A DNA stretch of 11,709 nt from an uncultured Agitococcus sp. (GTDB lineage Bacteria > Pseudomonadota > Gammaproteobacteria > Pseudomonadales > Moraxellaceae): contig NZ_CALETI010000122.1 in NCBI RefSeq assembly GCF_937920075.1, positions 1-11,709 on the forward strand, given 5' to 3'. Positions 1 through 4,636 of this stretch are shown one piece after another. A model generated the notes under the pieces. The model was not told the origin of the DNA and made no database searches. It saw nothing but the letters and a program-made list of their open reading frames with translations. Positions within the stretch are counted from its first letter, which is position 1. Each line of letters starts with the position of its first letter. The position numbers and the translations under genes were made by a program.

Positions 1-47
1 TTAAGACTAACCCCGAATGGGCTAAATTTTATGGATACATAGATTAA
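1..47 (+). CDS. 3' end of an unidentified gene, cut by the window edge
   Basis: The frame starting at base 3 reads KTNPEWAKFYGYID and stops at TAA 45-47. The stop lies one base before the RYYYAAC box of the first attC-like site, which is where the last gene of a cassette-like unit usually ends in this window. The peptide has a normal soluble-protein composition, but it is too short to identify. A second frame (ending TAG 40-42) is also open, so the coding assignment is tentative. Confidence 0.3.
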   Translation, partial: KTNPEWAKFYGYID

Positions 48-48
48 A

Positions 49-172
49 ACCTAACTATAGCAATAAGAGGCGATGCCCCACTCTTGATATTAGCAAGTAA
101 GAGTATGTCAAAAACATAAAAAAGTAAGCAGTGGGCGGTTGGGGCATTGTCCGCTTGATTGCTGAGTTAGAC
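49..172 (+). repeat. attC-like recombination site A (124 bp)
   Basis: The site opens with ACCTAAC (49-55, fits RYYYAAC) and closes with GTTAGAC (166-172, fits GTTRRRY). The left arm 51-79 pairs with the right arm 141-170 over almost its whole length, and the centre (80-140) is unpaired. Two bases of the right arm, G157 and about T150, have no partner. This matches the extrahelical G and T known on the recombining strand of integron attC sites, so here that strand would be the + strand. The site lies between the partial upstream gene and the first methyltransferase, whose start codon is 5 bases after the GTTAGAC box. Confidence 0.8.
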
Positions 173-177
173 ACATT

Positions 178-933
178 ATGACGATGAATTTAATGCTAGG
201 CGATTGCTTAGAGCGTATGAAAGAGATACCTGACGGCAGTGTTGATTTAACGGTGACTTCCCCACCTTACGACAATTTAAGAACATACAATAACACGCTT
301 GAATGGGGCGAGCATGTATGGAAGCCTGTTTTGAGAGAACTGTTTAGAGTAACTAAAAAAGGTGGAGTAGTGGTTTGGGTGGTGGGTGATGCAACGATTA
401 AAGGAAGCGAAACAGGGACAAGTTTTAGACAAGCCCTGTATGCTAAAGAAATAGGATTTAATTTGCATGACACAATGATATGGGAGAAAACGGGTAGTGG
501 TGCATTTGGTAGTGTTCTTTGCTATGCCCAGAATTTTGAGTATATGTTCGTATTTTCCAAAGGTAAACCGAACGCAATTAATCTCATTAAAGATAGAGAG
601 AACGTCGTTAAAAGTGGTCAAGTGAAAGTCAACGCAGCTATCGACGCAGGCAAAAATTATAGCACAAGGATAATCGAGAGAAAACCGTTTGGCAAACGCA
701 CAAACATTTGGAAGATAGACCCTCAAAAGAAAAGCGAGCATCCCGCAATATTCCCCGAACACCTAGCGCATGACCACATCATTTCGTGGAGCAATGAAGG
801 CGACACCGTTTTAGATTGTTTTATGGGTAGCGGAACAACGGGAAAAATGGCTCTGCTTAACAATCGCAAGTTTATCGGCATTGAAAAAGACGAGAATTAT
901 TTTGAGATTGCTAAAAAGCGGATTGGTGTATAA
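178..933 (+). CDS. DNA methyltransferase, beta-type motif order (N4-cytosine or N6-adenine)
   Basis: This is a 251-aa S-adenosylmethionine-dependent DNA methyltransferase that should methylate an exocyclic amino group in a short DNA target. Catalytic motif IV is TSPPY at residues 27-31, and the SAM-binding motif I is DCFMGSGTT at 213-221, near the C-terminus. Motif IV before motif I is the beta arrangement; SPPY alone does not separate N4-cytosine from N6-adenine activity. The variable middle (about 100-190) should hold the target-recognition region. No restriction endonuclease is adjacent, so it is probably a solitary phage enzyme that shields DNA from host restriction or alters expression. 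The start is ATG 178 or ATG 184; the second matches the start of the paralogue at 3664, and neither has a clear Shine-Dalgarno. The stop TAA lies in the left box of the next attC-like site. Confidence 0.9.
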   Translation: MTMNLMLGDCLERMKEIPDGSVDLTVTSPPYDNLRTYNNTLEWGEHVWKPVLRELFRVTKKGGVVVWVVGDATIKGSETGTSFRQALYAKEIGFNLHDTMIWEKTGSGAFGSVLCYAQNFEYMFVFSKGKPNAINLIKDRENVVKSGQVKVNAAIDAGKNYSTRIIERKPFGKRTNIWKIDPQKKSEHPAIFPEHLAHDHIISWSNEGDTVLDCFMGSGTTGKMALLNNRKFIGIEKDENYFEIAKKRIGV

Positions 934-973
934 CTAAGTGCGTAAGGCGCAAATACCCGCGCTGATGTTAGGC
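928..973 (+). repeat. short attC-like site B (46 bp)
   Basis: GTATAAC (928-934; one mismatch to RYYYAAC) overlaps the methyltransferase stop, and GTTAGGC (967-973) closes the site with a perfect GTTRRRY fit. The outer bases TAAC/GTTA pair, followed by a short GCG/CGC inner stem around 940-962. The site is much shorter and less regular than sites A, D, E and F. It is called mainly from its boxes, its hairpin and its place between two unrelated gene units. Confidence 0.45.
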
Positions 974-1008
974 ATTAAAAATATATTTAAAATAACTATA
1001 AATAACTA

Positions 1009-1037
1009 TTGACGTATCATACGTATGATAATATAAT
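1009..1037 (+). promoter_or_regulatory. sigma70-type promoter with a 16-bp palindromic operator in the spacer
   Basis: The -35 box is TTGACG (1009-1014) and the -10 box is TATAAT (1032-1037), separated by 17 bp. The spacer contains the perfect palindrome TATCATACGTATGATA at 1015-1030. A dimeric repressor bound there would block RNA polymerase. The ribbon-helix-helix-like protein encoded at 1369-1566 in the same unit is the obvious candidate. This promoter gives the unit its own expression, independent of neighbouring genes. Confidence 0.8.
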
Positions 1038-1075
1038 AAACACATCAAGACGATAAACAACAAAGGCAGAACGAC

Positions 1076-1366
1076 ATGAATATCTCAAAAATCACAACAA
1101 ACTTCGCAGAAGCACGCGGCTTGTCAGTTTACATTGATGAATATACATCAATATTGTGGATAGGTGCTGACAACGAAAATATAGGCGAAGATATTTGCAG
1201 TTATTTTGCAAACGATAACGGAACATTCACATGGAAAGGCAACGTATGGTTGCCACGCGACACAAAAGAAGAATTGCCAGCAACAATCCGTGATGAAAAA
1301 CATCTTAGAGAAGTTATTGATTTTATCTCTAAAGACCCCGTGGTAATTCAAGAATTGGCGGCTTAA
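1076..1366 (+). CDS. unrecognised 96-aa protein, first gene of an autoregulated pair
   Basis: I do not recognise this family. The protein is acidic, has no evident signal peptide or membrane segment, and contains aromatic-rich stretches (ILWIGADNEN, FTWKGNVWLP) that suggest a small alpha/beta fold. ATG 1076 has AAAGG (about 1061-1065) as ribosome binding site and lies about 38 bp after the -10 box. The stop at 1366 is 2 bases before the start of the ribbon-helix-helix-like gene, so the two are co-transcribed and probably co-translated. The layout (own promoter, palindromic operator, small partner gene, terminator) resembles a toxin-antitoxin or repressor pair. Nothing in this protein's sequence shows toxin activity. 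Confidence 0.75.
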   Translation: MNISKITTNFAEARGLSVYIDEYTSILWIGADNENIGEDICSYFANDNGTFTWKGNVWLPRDTKEELPATIRDEKHLREVIDFISKDPVVIQELAA

Positions 1367-1368
1367 AC

Positions 1369-1566
1369 ATGGCAAATCGTAGCGAGGCACAACAGAGGGC
1401 TGATAAAGCCTTCTGTGCAAAGAAGGTAAGGCTAGAGGTTGTTTTTAACCCTGACAACGAAGATGACGCAAGGCGAATTGCCAAACTTGCGTCAATGACT
1501 GACAAATCAAGAGCCGTCAAAGAGTGGCTTGATTATTTGATTTACAAGGGGGTGGATGACGCATAA
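1369..1566 (+). CDS. small ribbon-helix-helix-like DNA-binding protein (65 aa)
   Basis: The basic N-terminus (1-19, rich in Arg/Lys) is followed by a strand-like VRLEVVF (20-26). Two predicted helices follow (about 30-42 and 46-60), joined by a turn with MTDKS. This strand-helix-helix order and size fit CopG/Arc-type ribbon-helix-helix regulators, which bind palindromic operators as dimers and often act as antitoxins. It likely binds the palindrome at 1015-1030 and perhaps the half-site-like repeats at 1604-1623; this is inference. Two bases separate it from the upstream gene, and no strong Shine-Dalgarno precedes ATG 1369, which is consistent with translational coupling. A strong terminator starts 4 bases after the stop. 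Confidence 0.7.
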   Translation: MANRSEAQQRADKAFCAKKVRLEVVFNPDNEDDARRIAKLASMTDKSRAVKEWLDYLIYKGVDDA

Positions 1567-1569
1567 TCC

Positions 1570-1596
1570 AAAGCCCCTTTTAGGGCTTTTTATTTT
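1570..1596 (+). terminator. Rho-independent terminator of the two-gene unit
   Basis: AAAGCCC (1570-1576) pairs perfectly with GGGCTTT (1583-1589) across a 6-base loop, followed by a T-rich run (TTATTTT). It ends the two-gene transcript that starts at the 1009-1037 promoter. It would also limit readthrough into the next unit. Confidence 0.85.
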
Positions 1597-1603
1597 GTGG
1601 TGT

Positions 1604-1623
1604 GCGTATGATTGCGTATGAGT
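1604..1623 (+). repeat. tandem 10-bp repeat resembling the operator half-site
   Basis: GCGTATGATT and GCGTATGAGT lie head to tail. Their CGTATGA(T) core equals one half of the palindrome at 1015-1030. They may be an accessory binding site for the same regulator located after the terminator, or a chance similarity. Confidence 0.4.
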
Positions 1624-1656
1624 GTCTATAGAATGACACTTGTTTTAACAGTCTTT
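1621..1656 (+). repeat. diverged repeat, copy 1 (second copy at 4532-4575)
   Basis: A block containing GAATGACACTT (1631-1641) with a flanking AGTGTC/GACACT inverted repeat occurs shortly after a terminator here, and again after the terminator at 4502-4525. Similarity continues through TTTAA into a CTTT segment. On the minus strand both copies encode DKDC just before a stop codon. The block overlaps the left edge of attC-like site C. Its function is unknown. Confidence 0.55.
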
Positions 1657-1704
1657 ATCGGTTGGATTGTCAATGCAGGTGGAAACCATAGATGAGAGTT
1701 AGGC
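1643..1704 (+). repeat. possible attC-like site C (62 bp)
   Basis: GTTAGGC (1698-1704) fits GTTRRRY. The best left partner is TTTTAAC (1643-1649), which misses the first base of RYYYAAC. TAAC/GTTA pair, and GGTT 1660-1663 pairs with AACC 1684-1687, but the arms between them pair poorly. It separates the terminator-ended unit from the next two-gene unit, as a site should. On its own it is weak. Confidence 0.35.
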
Positions 1705-1749
1705 GTTTTGTGGCCATAAAAAAGAATTGAAATATTTTACTTAAACCTA

Positions 1750-1778
1750 TTGTTTATGCCCTAAAACTAGGGCATAAT
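1750..1778 (+). promoter_or_regulatory. putative promoter with a 22-bp inverted repeat in the spacer
   Basis: TATGCCCTA (1755-1763) and TAGGGCATA (1768-1776) form a perfect 9-bp inverted repeat with a 4-base centre. TTGTTT (1750-1755) and CATAAT (1773-1778), 17 bp apart, could be the -35 and -10 boxes. The operator would then sit inside the promoter, as at 1009-1037. The helix-turn-helix protein encoded downstream (2217-2699) is the likely binder. The inverted repeat is certain; the promoter boxes are only fair matches. Confidence 0.5.
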
Positions 1779-1833
1779 AACAAACATGAAGGGGGCAAAG
1801 GGCAACCTTCTACTAACTGCGAGGCAGACTAAA

Positions 1834-2175
1834 ATGAACAAATCACAAATCTTCACACAAGCACACAAATTAGCTAAAAGCGTCCATGTTGCAGGTGAAT
1901 CTTATCGCGTTACTTTTGGTGCAGCGTTAAAAATCGTTATCGCTGAAAGCAAAGCACCAAAATCCGCAAAACAATTTTTCTTAGACATTGGCGGCAAAGA
2001 ATGGGTCAAAGAAGGTTTTGACCGCGTTTACATCAATGCAAAACAATTTAATGGCATCATCGGCAATGGTTGCAACTACTCAGATAGCAGCAACAAATTC
2101 TTTTTTGACTGCAAAACAAACTGCTTAATGCGTTCTTACAAAGGCAAAAAGCCAATGGTAGAAAAAACTTACTAA
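1834..2175 (+). CDS. 113-aa phage/plasmid-type hypothetical protein
   Basis: The N-terminus (MNKSQIFTQAHKLAK, then a helix with FGAALKIVIAES) follows a pattern I know from many small phage and plasmid proteins of unassigned function. The second half (about 50-113) is strand-rich and contains several Cys and aromatic residues. The start is placed at ATG 1834 because GAGG (1821-1824) stands 9 bases before it. The in-frame ATG 1786 is only about 8 bases after the putative -10 box and would be nearly leaderless; using it adds 16 residues. It is the first gene of a two-gene unit with the regulator at 2217. It could be a host-takeover or accessory DNA-metabolism protein, but nothing in the sequence decides this. 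Confidence 0.75.
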   Translation: MNKSQIFTQAHKLAKSVHVAGESYRVTFGAALKIVIAESKAPKSAKQFFLDIGGKEWVKEGFDRVYINAKQFNGIIGNGCNYSDSSNKFFFDCKTNCLMRSYKGKKPMVEKTY

Positions 2176-2187
2176 TCTTTACGCGCC

Positions 2188-2209
2188 GCCAGTCGCTAAC
2201 TGGCAAGGA
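2188..2209 (+). promoter_or_regulatory. hairpin directly before the ribosome binding site of the regulator gene
   Basis: GCCAGT (2188-2193) pairs with ACTGGC (2199-2204) over a 5-base loop. It is followed at once by AAGGA (2205-2209), which is 7 bases before ATG 2217. There is no T-tract, so it is not a terminator. It may tune translation or stabilise the downstream half of the mRNA. Confidence 0.4.
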
Positions 2210-2216
2210 AAACAAA

Positions 2217-2699
2217 ATGAACGATATTCAAAAACTTAAAATGATTGGCTTATCCATGTTTGGCGAGCAATGGCAATCAGCTATTGCTAAAAAACTTGGC
2301 GTTAATGACCGCACAGTTAGACGCTGGGTTGCTGGCGAAATTCAAATTAACCAAAACATTTTTGCTGATTTAGAGCGTGCGCTTGTGCAGCGTCAAGATG
2401 ACTTACGCTTGACATTGCGTGTGTTGCGGCATGGCGAGTTGTTTACTGGTAAAACAGTAAACATTAAACACTTAAAAAATGCTTTGGCTGATGAGTGTTC
2501 TAATTATTCTGATACAAGCAACTTTAGTGATTTTGTTGATGAATGGATTCAGTTGAATATTGAAATTCCAATGGCTGAAAGTGCGGGATTAGATAAAATT
2601 AAGGATAGTGTTTATGATTATGTCGATAACGTAAACGAGTTACGCGACTGCCAAAACGACTTTGTAAGTGAGATTTTGGAAAAGTCAGTTAATGCCTAA
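2217..2699 (+). CDS. helix-turn-helix transcriptional regulator (160 aa)
   Basis: Residues about 19-40 (QWQSAIAKKLGVNDRTVRRW) form a classic helix-turn-helix with the recognition helix at 30-38, so the protein should bind DNA. The rest (about 45-160) is mostly helical and acidic toward the C-terminus, with no enzymatic motif, and is probably a dimerisation or partner-binding region. AAGGA at 2205-2209 is the ribosome binding site. It follows the 113-aa gene by 41 bases within the same transcript and may repress it through the inverted repeat at 1755-1776 (inference). The stop TAA 2697-2699 is part of the GCCTAAC box of attC-like site D. Confidence 0.85.
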   Translation: MNDIQKLKMIGLSMFGEQWQSAIAKKLGVNDRTVRRWVAGEIQINQNIFADLERALVQRQDDLRLTLRVLRHGELFTGKTVNIKHLKNALADECSNYSDTSNFSDFVDEWIQLNIEIPMAESAGLDKIKDSVYDYVDNVNELRDCQNDFVSEILEKSVNA

Positions 2700-2815
2700 C
2701 TATTGCAATAAGAGGACGCACCCTCTTTGATATAAACAACGGCAATGTTGCCAAAAAAACTAAACAATAACTCGCAATCGGCTGGGGTGCGTTCCGCTTG
2801 ATTGCGTAGTTAGGT
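2694..2815 (+). repeat. attC-like recombination site D (122 bp)
   Basis: GCCTAAC (2694-2700) and GTTAGGT (2809-2815) bound the site. The arms about 2695-2721 and 2785-2814 are near-perfect complements. The right arm has an unpaired G2800 and an extra T at 2792/2793, 7-8 bases apart, as in site A. The unpaired centre contains GGCAATGTTGCC followed by an A-run (2741-2758), shared with site E. It is close in sequence to sites A and E, as expected for cassettes from one array family. Confidence 0.85.
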
Positions 2816-2896
2816 TTGCAAGCTTACGTTTATTTGTGTCTTAATAAAAAGATATTAAAATAAACATAATAATTTTTAGTTAAAGAGGATATTAAA

Positions 2897-3097
2897 ATGA
2901 GTTTACATTGTTTGAATACTGAGGTTAATAGCCAATTAAGCGCAATTGTTGATTGTACTGAGCAACAATTTGAGGAATTATTAGAAGTATATTCAAGCCA
3001 TACGTCTATTGATAGATTTAAAAAGTGGTTTGATAAAAATTATCGAAAAACCCTGCCGTATGGAGTCGAATTATACGCGGTGCATGTTAAAACCTAA
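2897..3097 (+). CDS. small 66-aa hypothetical protein in its own unit
   Basis: I do not recognise this protein. It looks helical in its first half (QLSAIVDCTEQQFEELLEVY), with a basic stretch (FKKWFDKNYRK) and a C-terminal strand. No membrane segment or signal peptide is visible. AGAGGAT (2883-2889) is a good ribosome binding site for ATG 2897. The AT-rich 81-base leader could hold a promoter, but no convincing -35/-10 pair stands out. The stop TAA 3095-3097 lies inside the ACCTAAC box of site E, so the gene fills one unit exactly. Small size and bordering sites on both sides support a real mobile-cassette gene. Confidence 0.7.
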   Translation: MSLHCLNTEVNSQLSAIVDCTEQQFEELLEVYSSHTSIDRFKKWFDKNYRKTLPYGVELYAVHVKT

Positions 3098-3214
3098 CTA
3101 TTAGCTTAACGGGAAACGCCCCGACTGTTGTAAAAAGTGGCAATGTTGCCAAAAACTTAATAAATAACTCAACTTTTGGCTGGGGCGTTTTCCCTGTTGA
3201 AGCGCGAGTTAGAT
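3092..3214 (+). repeat. attC-like recombination site E (123 bp)
   Basis: ACCTAAC (3092-3098) and GTTAGAT (3208-3214) bound the site. The arms ending in CGCCCC (left, to about 3122) and beginning with GGGGCG (right, from 3182) pair along their length. The right arm again has unpaired bases: G3199 and extra T residues at 3195 and within 3188-3191. The centre shares GGCAATGTTGCC (3139-3150) and GGCTGGGG (3178-3185) with site D. Confidence 0.85.
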
Positions 3215-3226
3215 TGAGGAATTGCG

Positions 3227-3559
3227 ATGAAGATTACAGTTAAAGTTGCGACAACAGAAACGGTAAGTGAAAGTGTACATTTTGATGAAAATGCTTTGCT
3301 TGCGCTTGAGAATACCGCAGTGGGAACGCCTGTGATAGAAAACTTTGATTTTGATAAAAAAGTTGGGGTTGTTTTGTCTGCAAAACTGCAAAAAGATGGT
3401 CTTTTTGTTGAGTGCGAGATAGAAGAAGAAATTTTGGATAAACTGAAGCCCTTAAAAGTTTATTTAGCTCCAGCATTTACATTTCCAGATTTTAAATGTT
3501 TTGGCTTTGGATTGACGACAAACCCTGCTGACATTACTTTGCCGCATATTGAAATCTAA
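3227..3559 (+). CDS. 110-aa protein resembling the core of a Mu gpI-like phage protease
   Basis: The order GTPVIENFDFDKKVG, then LQKDGLFVECEI, then YLAPAFTF, then GLTTNPAD follows the pattern of Mu gpI-type head-maturation proteases. Those carry G-PV-NHD-like, DGL-V--EI, ISP-F and GLTNNPAL motifs. The His expected near the first motif is absent (ENFD), and 110 aa is far below a full protease with scaffold. It may be an inactive domain, an inhibitor or decoy, or an unrelated beta-rich protein. The family link is by motif memory only. GAGGA (3216-3220) precedes ATG 3227 by 6 bases. The stop lies in the ATCTAAC box of site F, so the gene is a complete unit away from any capsid genes. Confidence 0.7.
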   Translation: MKITVKVATTETVSESVHFDENALLALENTAVGTPVIENFDFDKKVGVVLSAKLQKDGLFVECEIEEEILDKLKPLKVYLAPAFTFPDFKCFGFGLTTNPADITLPHIEI

Positions 3560-3650
3560 CTACCAACGCATAAGCCGTAACCACTCTACCACGGCTTTTA
3601 GATTACATAATGACTGATTGGGTGGTTATCGGTTTGATGCAGAGTTAGAC
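3554..3650 (+). repeat. attC-like recombination site F (97 bp)
   Basis: ATCTAAC (3554-3560) and GTTAGAC (3644-3650) bound the site. The left arm to about 3583 pairs with the right arm from about 3622. G3636 and T3629 of the right arm are unpaired and 7 bases apart, the same geometry as in sites A, D and E despite a different primary sequence. Conservation of the fold rather than the bases is what attC sites show. Confidence 0.8.
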
Positions 3651-3663
3651 ACGGGAGATTGCG

Positions 3664-4404
3664 ATGAATTTAATGCTTGGTGATTGCTTAGAGCGTATGA
3701 AAGAGATACCCGATGGTAGTGTAGATTTGATTTTAGCTGACCCACCTTATGGTACGACTGCTTGTAAATGGGACACTGTTATTCCGTTAGATAAGATGTG
3801 GGAACAGTTGAAACGTATTATTAAACCTAATGGTGCTATTGTTCTGTTTGGTATCGAACCTTTTGCAAGTACAGTTAGAACTAGTAATATAAAAAATTAT
3901 AAACATGAATGGATATGGAACAAAGAACAAGCAGGTAATTTTATACAGGCGAAAAACCATCCATTAAGAGTAGTAGAAAATATAATGGTTTTTTGCAAAG
4001 AAAAGGTTAATTATTACCCAATAATGGAATTAGCAAAGGAAGAAAATAAAAGACCATTAAGCATTAAGCCACAAAAAACGTCTTTTTTAGGAAAAGTATC
4101 AGAAGGAACATTTAAAGCAAGTGAAAATTATAACCCTGATTTGAGATATCCAAAAAACATTATTACAATTAACGCAAGAGCAAAAGAGTGTAATAATGTC
4201 ATCAGAGTTCACCCAACCCAAAAACCTGTAGCACTTCTTGAATACCTAATTAAGACATACACACAAGAAGGCGAGACGGTTTTAGATTTTACAATGGGTA
4301 GCGGCACAACTGGCGTAGCCTGCAAAAACACAGGCCGTAAATTTATCGGCATTGAAAAAGATGCAGGGTATTTTGAGATTGCTAAACAAAGGCTTGGTGT
4401 CTAA
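3664..4404 (+). CDS. DNA adenine-type methyltransferase, beta-type motif order
   Basis: This 246-aa SAM-dependent DNA methyltransferase has motif IV DPPY at residues 26-29 and motif I DFTMGSGTT at 208-216. DPPY favours N6-adenine methylation. The middle (about 70-190: WNKEQAGNF, YPKNI, HPTQKP) resembles many phage adenine methyltransferases. The first 22 codons differ from those of the methyltransferase at 178 only at third positions, and the last 45 residues are also closely related, while the middles differ. GGGAG (about 3653-3657) is 6 bases before ATG 3664. No partner endonuclease is present, so a solitary protective enzyme is the simplest reading. The stop TAA 4402-4404 sits in a lone GTCTAAC box where the array ends. 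Confidence 0.92.
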   Translation: MNLMLGDCLERMKEIPDGSVDLILADPPYGTTACKWDTVIPLDKMWEQLKRIIKPNGAIVLFGIEPFASTVRTSNIKNYKHEWIWNKEQAGNFIQAKNHPLRVVENIMVFCKEKVNYYPIMELAKEENKRPLSIKPQKTSFLGKVSEGTFKASENYNPDLRYPKNIITINARAKECNNVIRVHPTQKPVALLEYLIKTYTQEGETVLDFTMGSGTTGVACKNTGRKFIGIEKDAGYFEIAKQRLGV

Positions 4405-4405
4405 C
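4399..4405 (-). repeat. lone attC-type box ending the array (half-site or attI-like)
   Basis: GTCTAAC on the + strand (GTTAGAC on the minus) overlaps the methyltransferase stop just as in sites D, E and F. No complementary arm and no closing GTTRRRY box follow in the next 100 bases; the nearest is ATTAGAT at 4480-4486 with unpaired flanks. It is either a truncated attC or, if the array reads leftward as the unpaired bases suggest, the primary (attI-like) junction. Confidence 0.5.
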
Positions 4406-4421
4406 TAGTATTATTTATCCT

Positions 4422-4447
4422 AATTGACGTATTAATTTACGTCAGTT
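4422..4447 (+). promoter_or_regulatory. inverted repeat after the second methyltransferase
   Basis: TGACGTA (4425-4431) and TACGTCA (4438-4444) pair perfectly over a 6-base loop. With one G-T wobble the stem extends to 10 bp, and GTTTTG follows. It could be a weak terminator, an operator, or a recombinase-binding element beside the lone box at 4399-4405. TTGACGTAT is shared with the operator-promoter at 1009. Confidence 0.4.
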
Positions 4448-4501
4448 TTGATGTACTAATTTTGAAAATACGCTTTAAAATTAGATACTTGTATTTTTAT
4501 C

Positions 4502-4525
4502 AAACGCCCAATTTTGGGCGTTTTT
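4502..4525 (+). terminator. strong Rho-independent terminator ending the + strand array
   Basis: AAACGCCCA (4502-4510) pairs perfectly with TGGGCGTTT (4515-4523) over a 4-base loop, followed by TTGTTTG. It closes transcription of the second methyltransferase unit and protects the convergent tailspike operon. Activity on the minus strand would be weaker, because only TTTGAT follows the stem there. Confidence 0.85.
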
Positions 4526-4531
4526 GTTTGT

Positions 4532-4575
4532 AGTGTGCCTACAGAATGACACTTAGTTTAAATGACAATCTTTGT
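4532..4575 (+). repeat. diverged repeat, copy 2 (first copy at 1621-1656)
   Basis: GAATGACACTT (4545-4555) with the inverted pair AGTGT/ACACT lies just after the terminator at 4502-4525, followed by TTTAA and a CTTT segment as in copy 1. The minus strand encodes DKDCHLN before a stop. Because it abuts the tailspike operon, this copy may be the original phage locus and the one at 1621 a captured relative. Confidence 0.5.
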
Positions 4576-4607
4576 CTTCTTTATGTTCTAAGCACCATTG
4601 CTGCCAT

Positions 4608-4636
4608 CCGCAGGCTATTGATAAGCCTGCGGTTTT
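4608..4636 (+). terminator. 9-bp hairpin followed by TTTT in the convergent junction
   Basis: CCGCAGGCT (4608-4616) pairs perfectly with AGCCTGCGG (4624-4632), and TTTT (4633-4636) follows on the + strand. It could stop residual + strand readthrough into the tailspike gene. On the minus strand it forms the same hairpin in the 3' part of the tailspike mRNA but without a T-tract, and it directly follows an AAAA run in the short downstream reading frame. Confidence 0.5.

Noticed and set aside
277..762. 161-aa minus-strand open frame inside the first methyltransferase
   Set aside because: It lies opposite a gene with clear catalytic motifs, has a Cys/Phe-rich composition typical of an antisense shadow, and has no ribosome binding site.
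1621..1641. CTATAG-containing block resembling a T7-type single-subunit RNA polymerase promoter
   Set aside because: The second copy reads CTACAG, only two copies exist, neither precedes a gene on that strand, and no phage RNA polymerase gene is visible.
2816..2896. Promoter in the AT-rich leader of the 66-aa gene
   Set aside because: Several poor -35/-10 candidates exist (for example TTGTGT, CATAAT), but none combines good boxes with correct spacing.
2694..3214. Assigning the array to Vibrio because the sites are about 122 bp, like Vibrio cholerae repeats
   Set aside because: Length alone does not define the host. The site sequences only share the general fold, and no host marker gene is present.
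49..3650. CRISPR-like or other short-spaced repeat array
   Set aside because: The repeats are about 100-124 bp imperfect hairpins spaced by whole genes, not short identical repeats with short spacers.
178..4404. Calling the two methyltransferases parts of restriction-modification systems
   Set aside because: No endonuclease-like gene is adjacent to either one; all neighbouring genes belong to other units.
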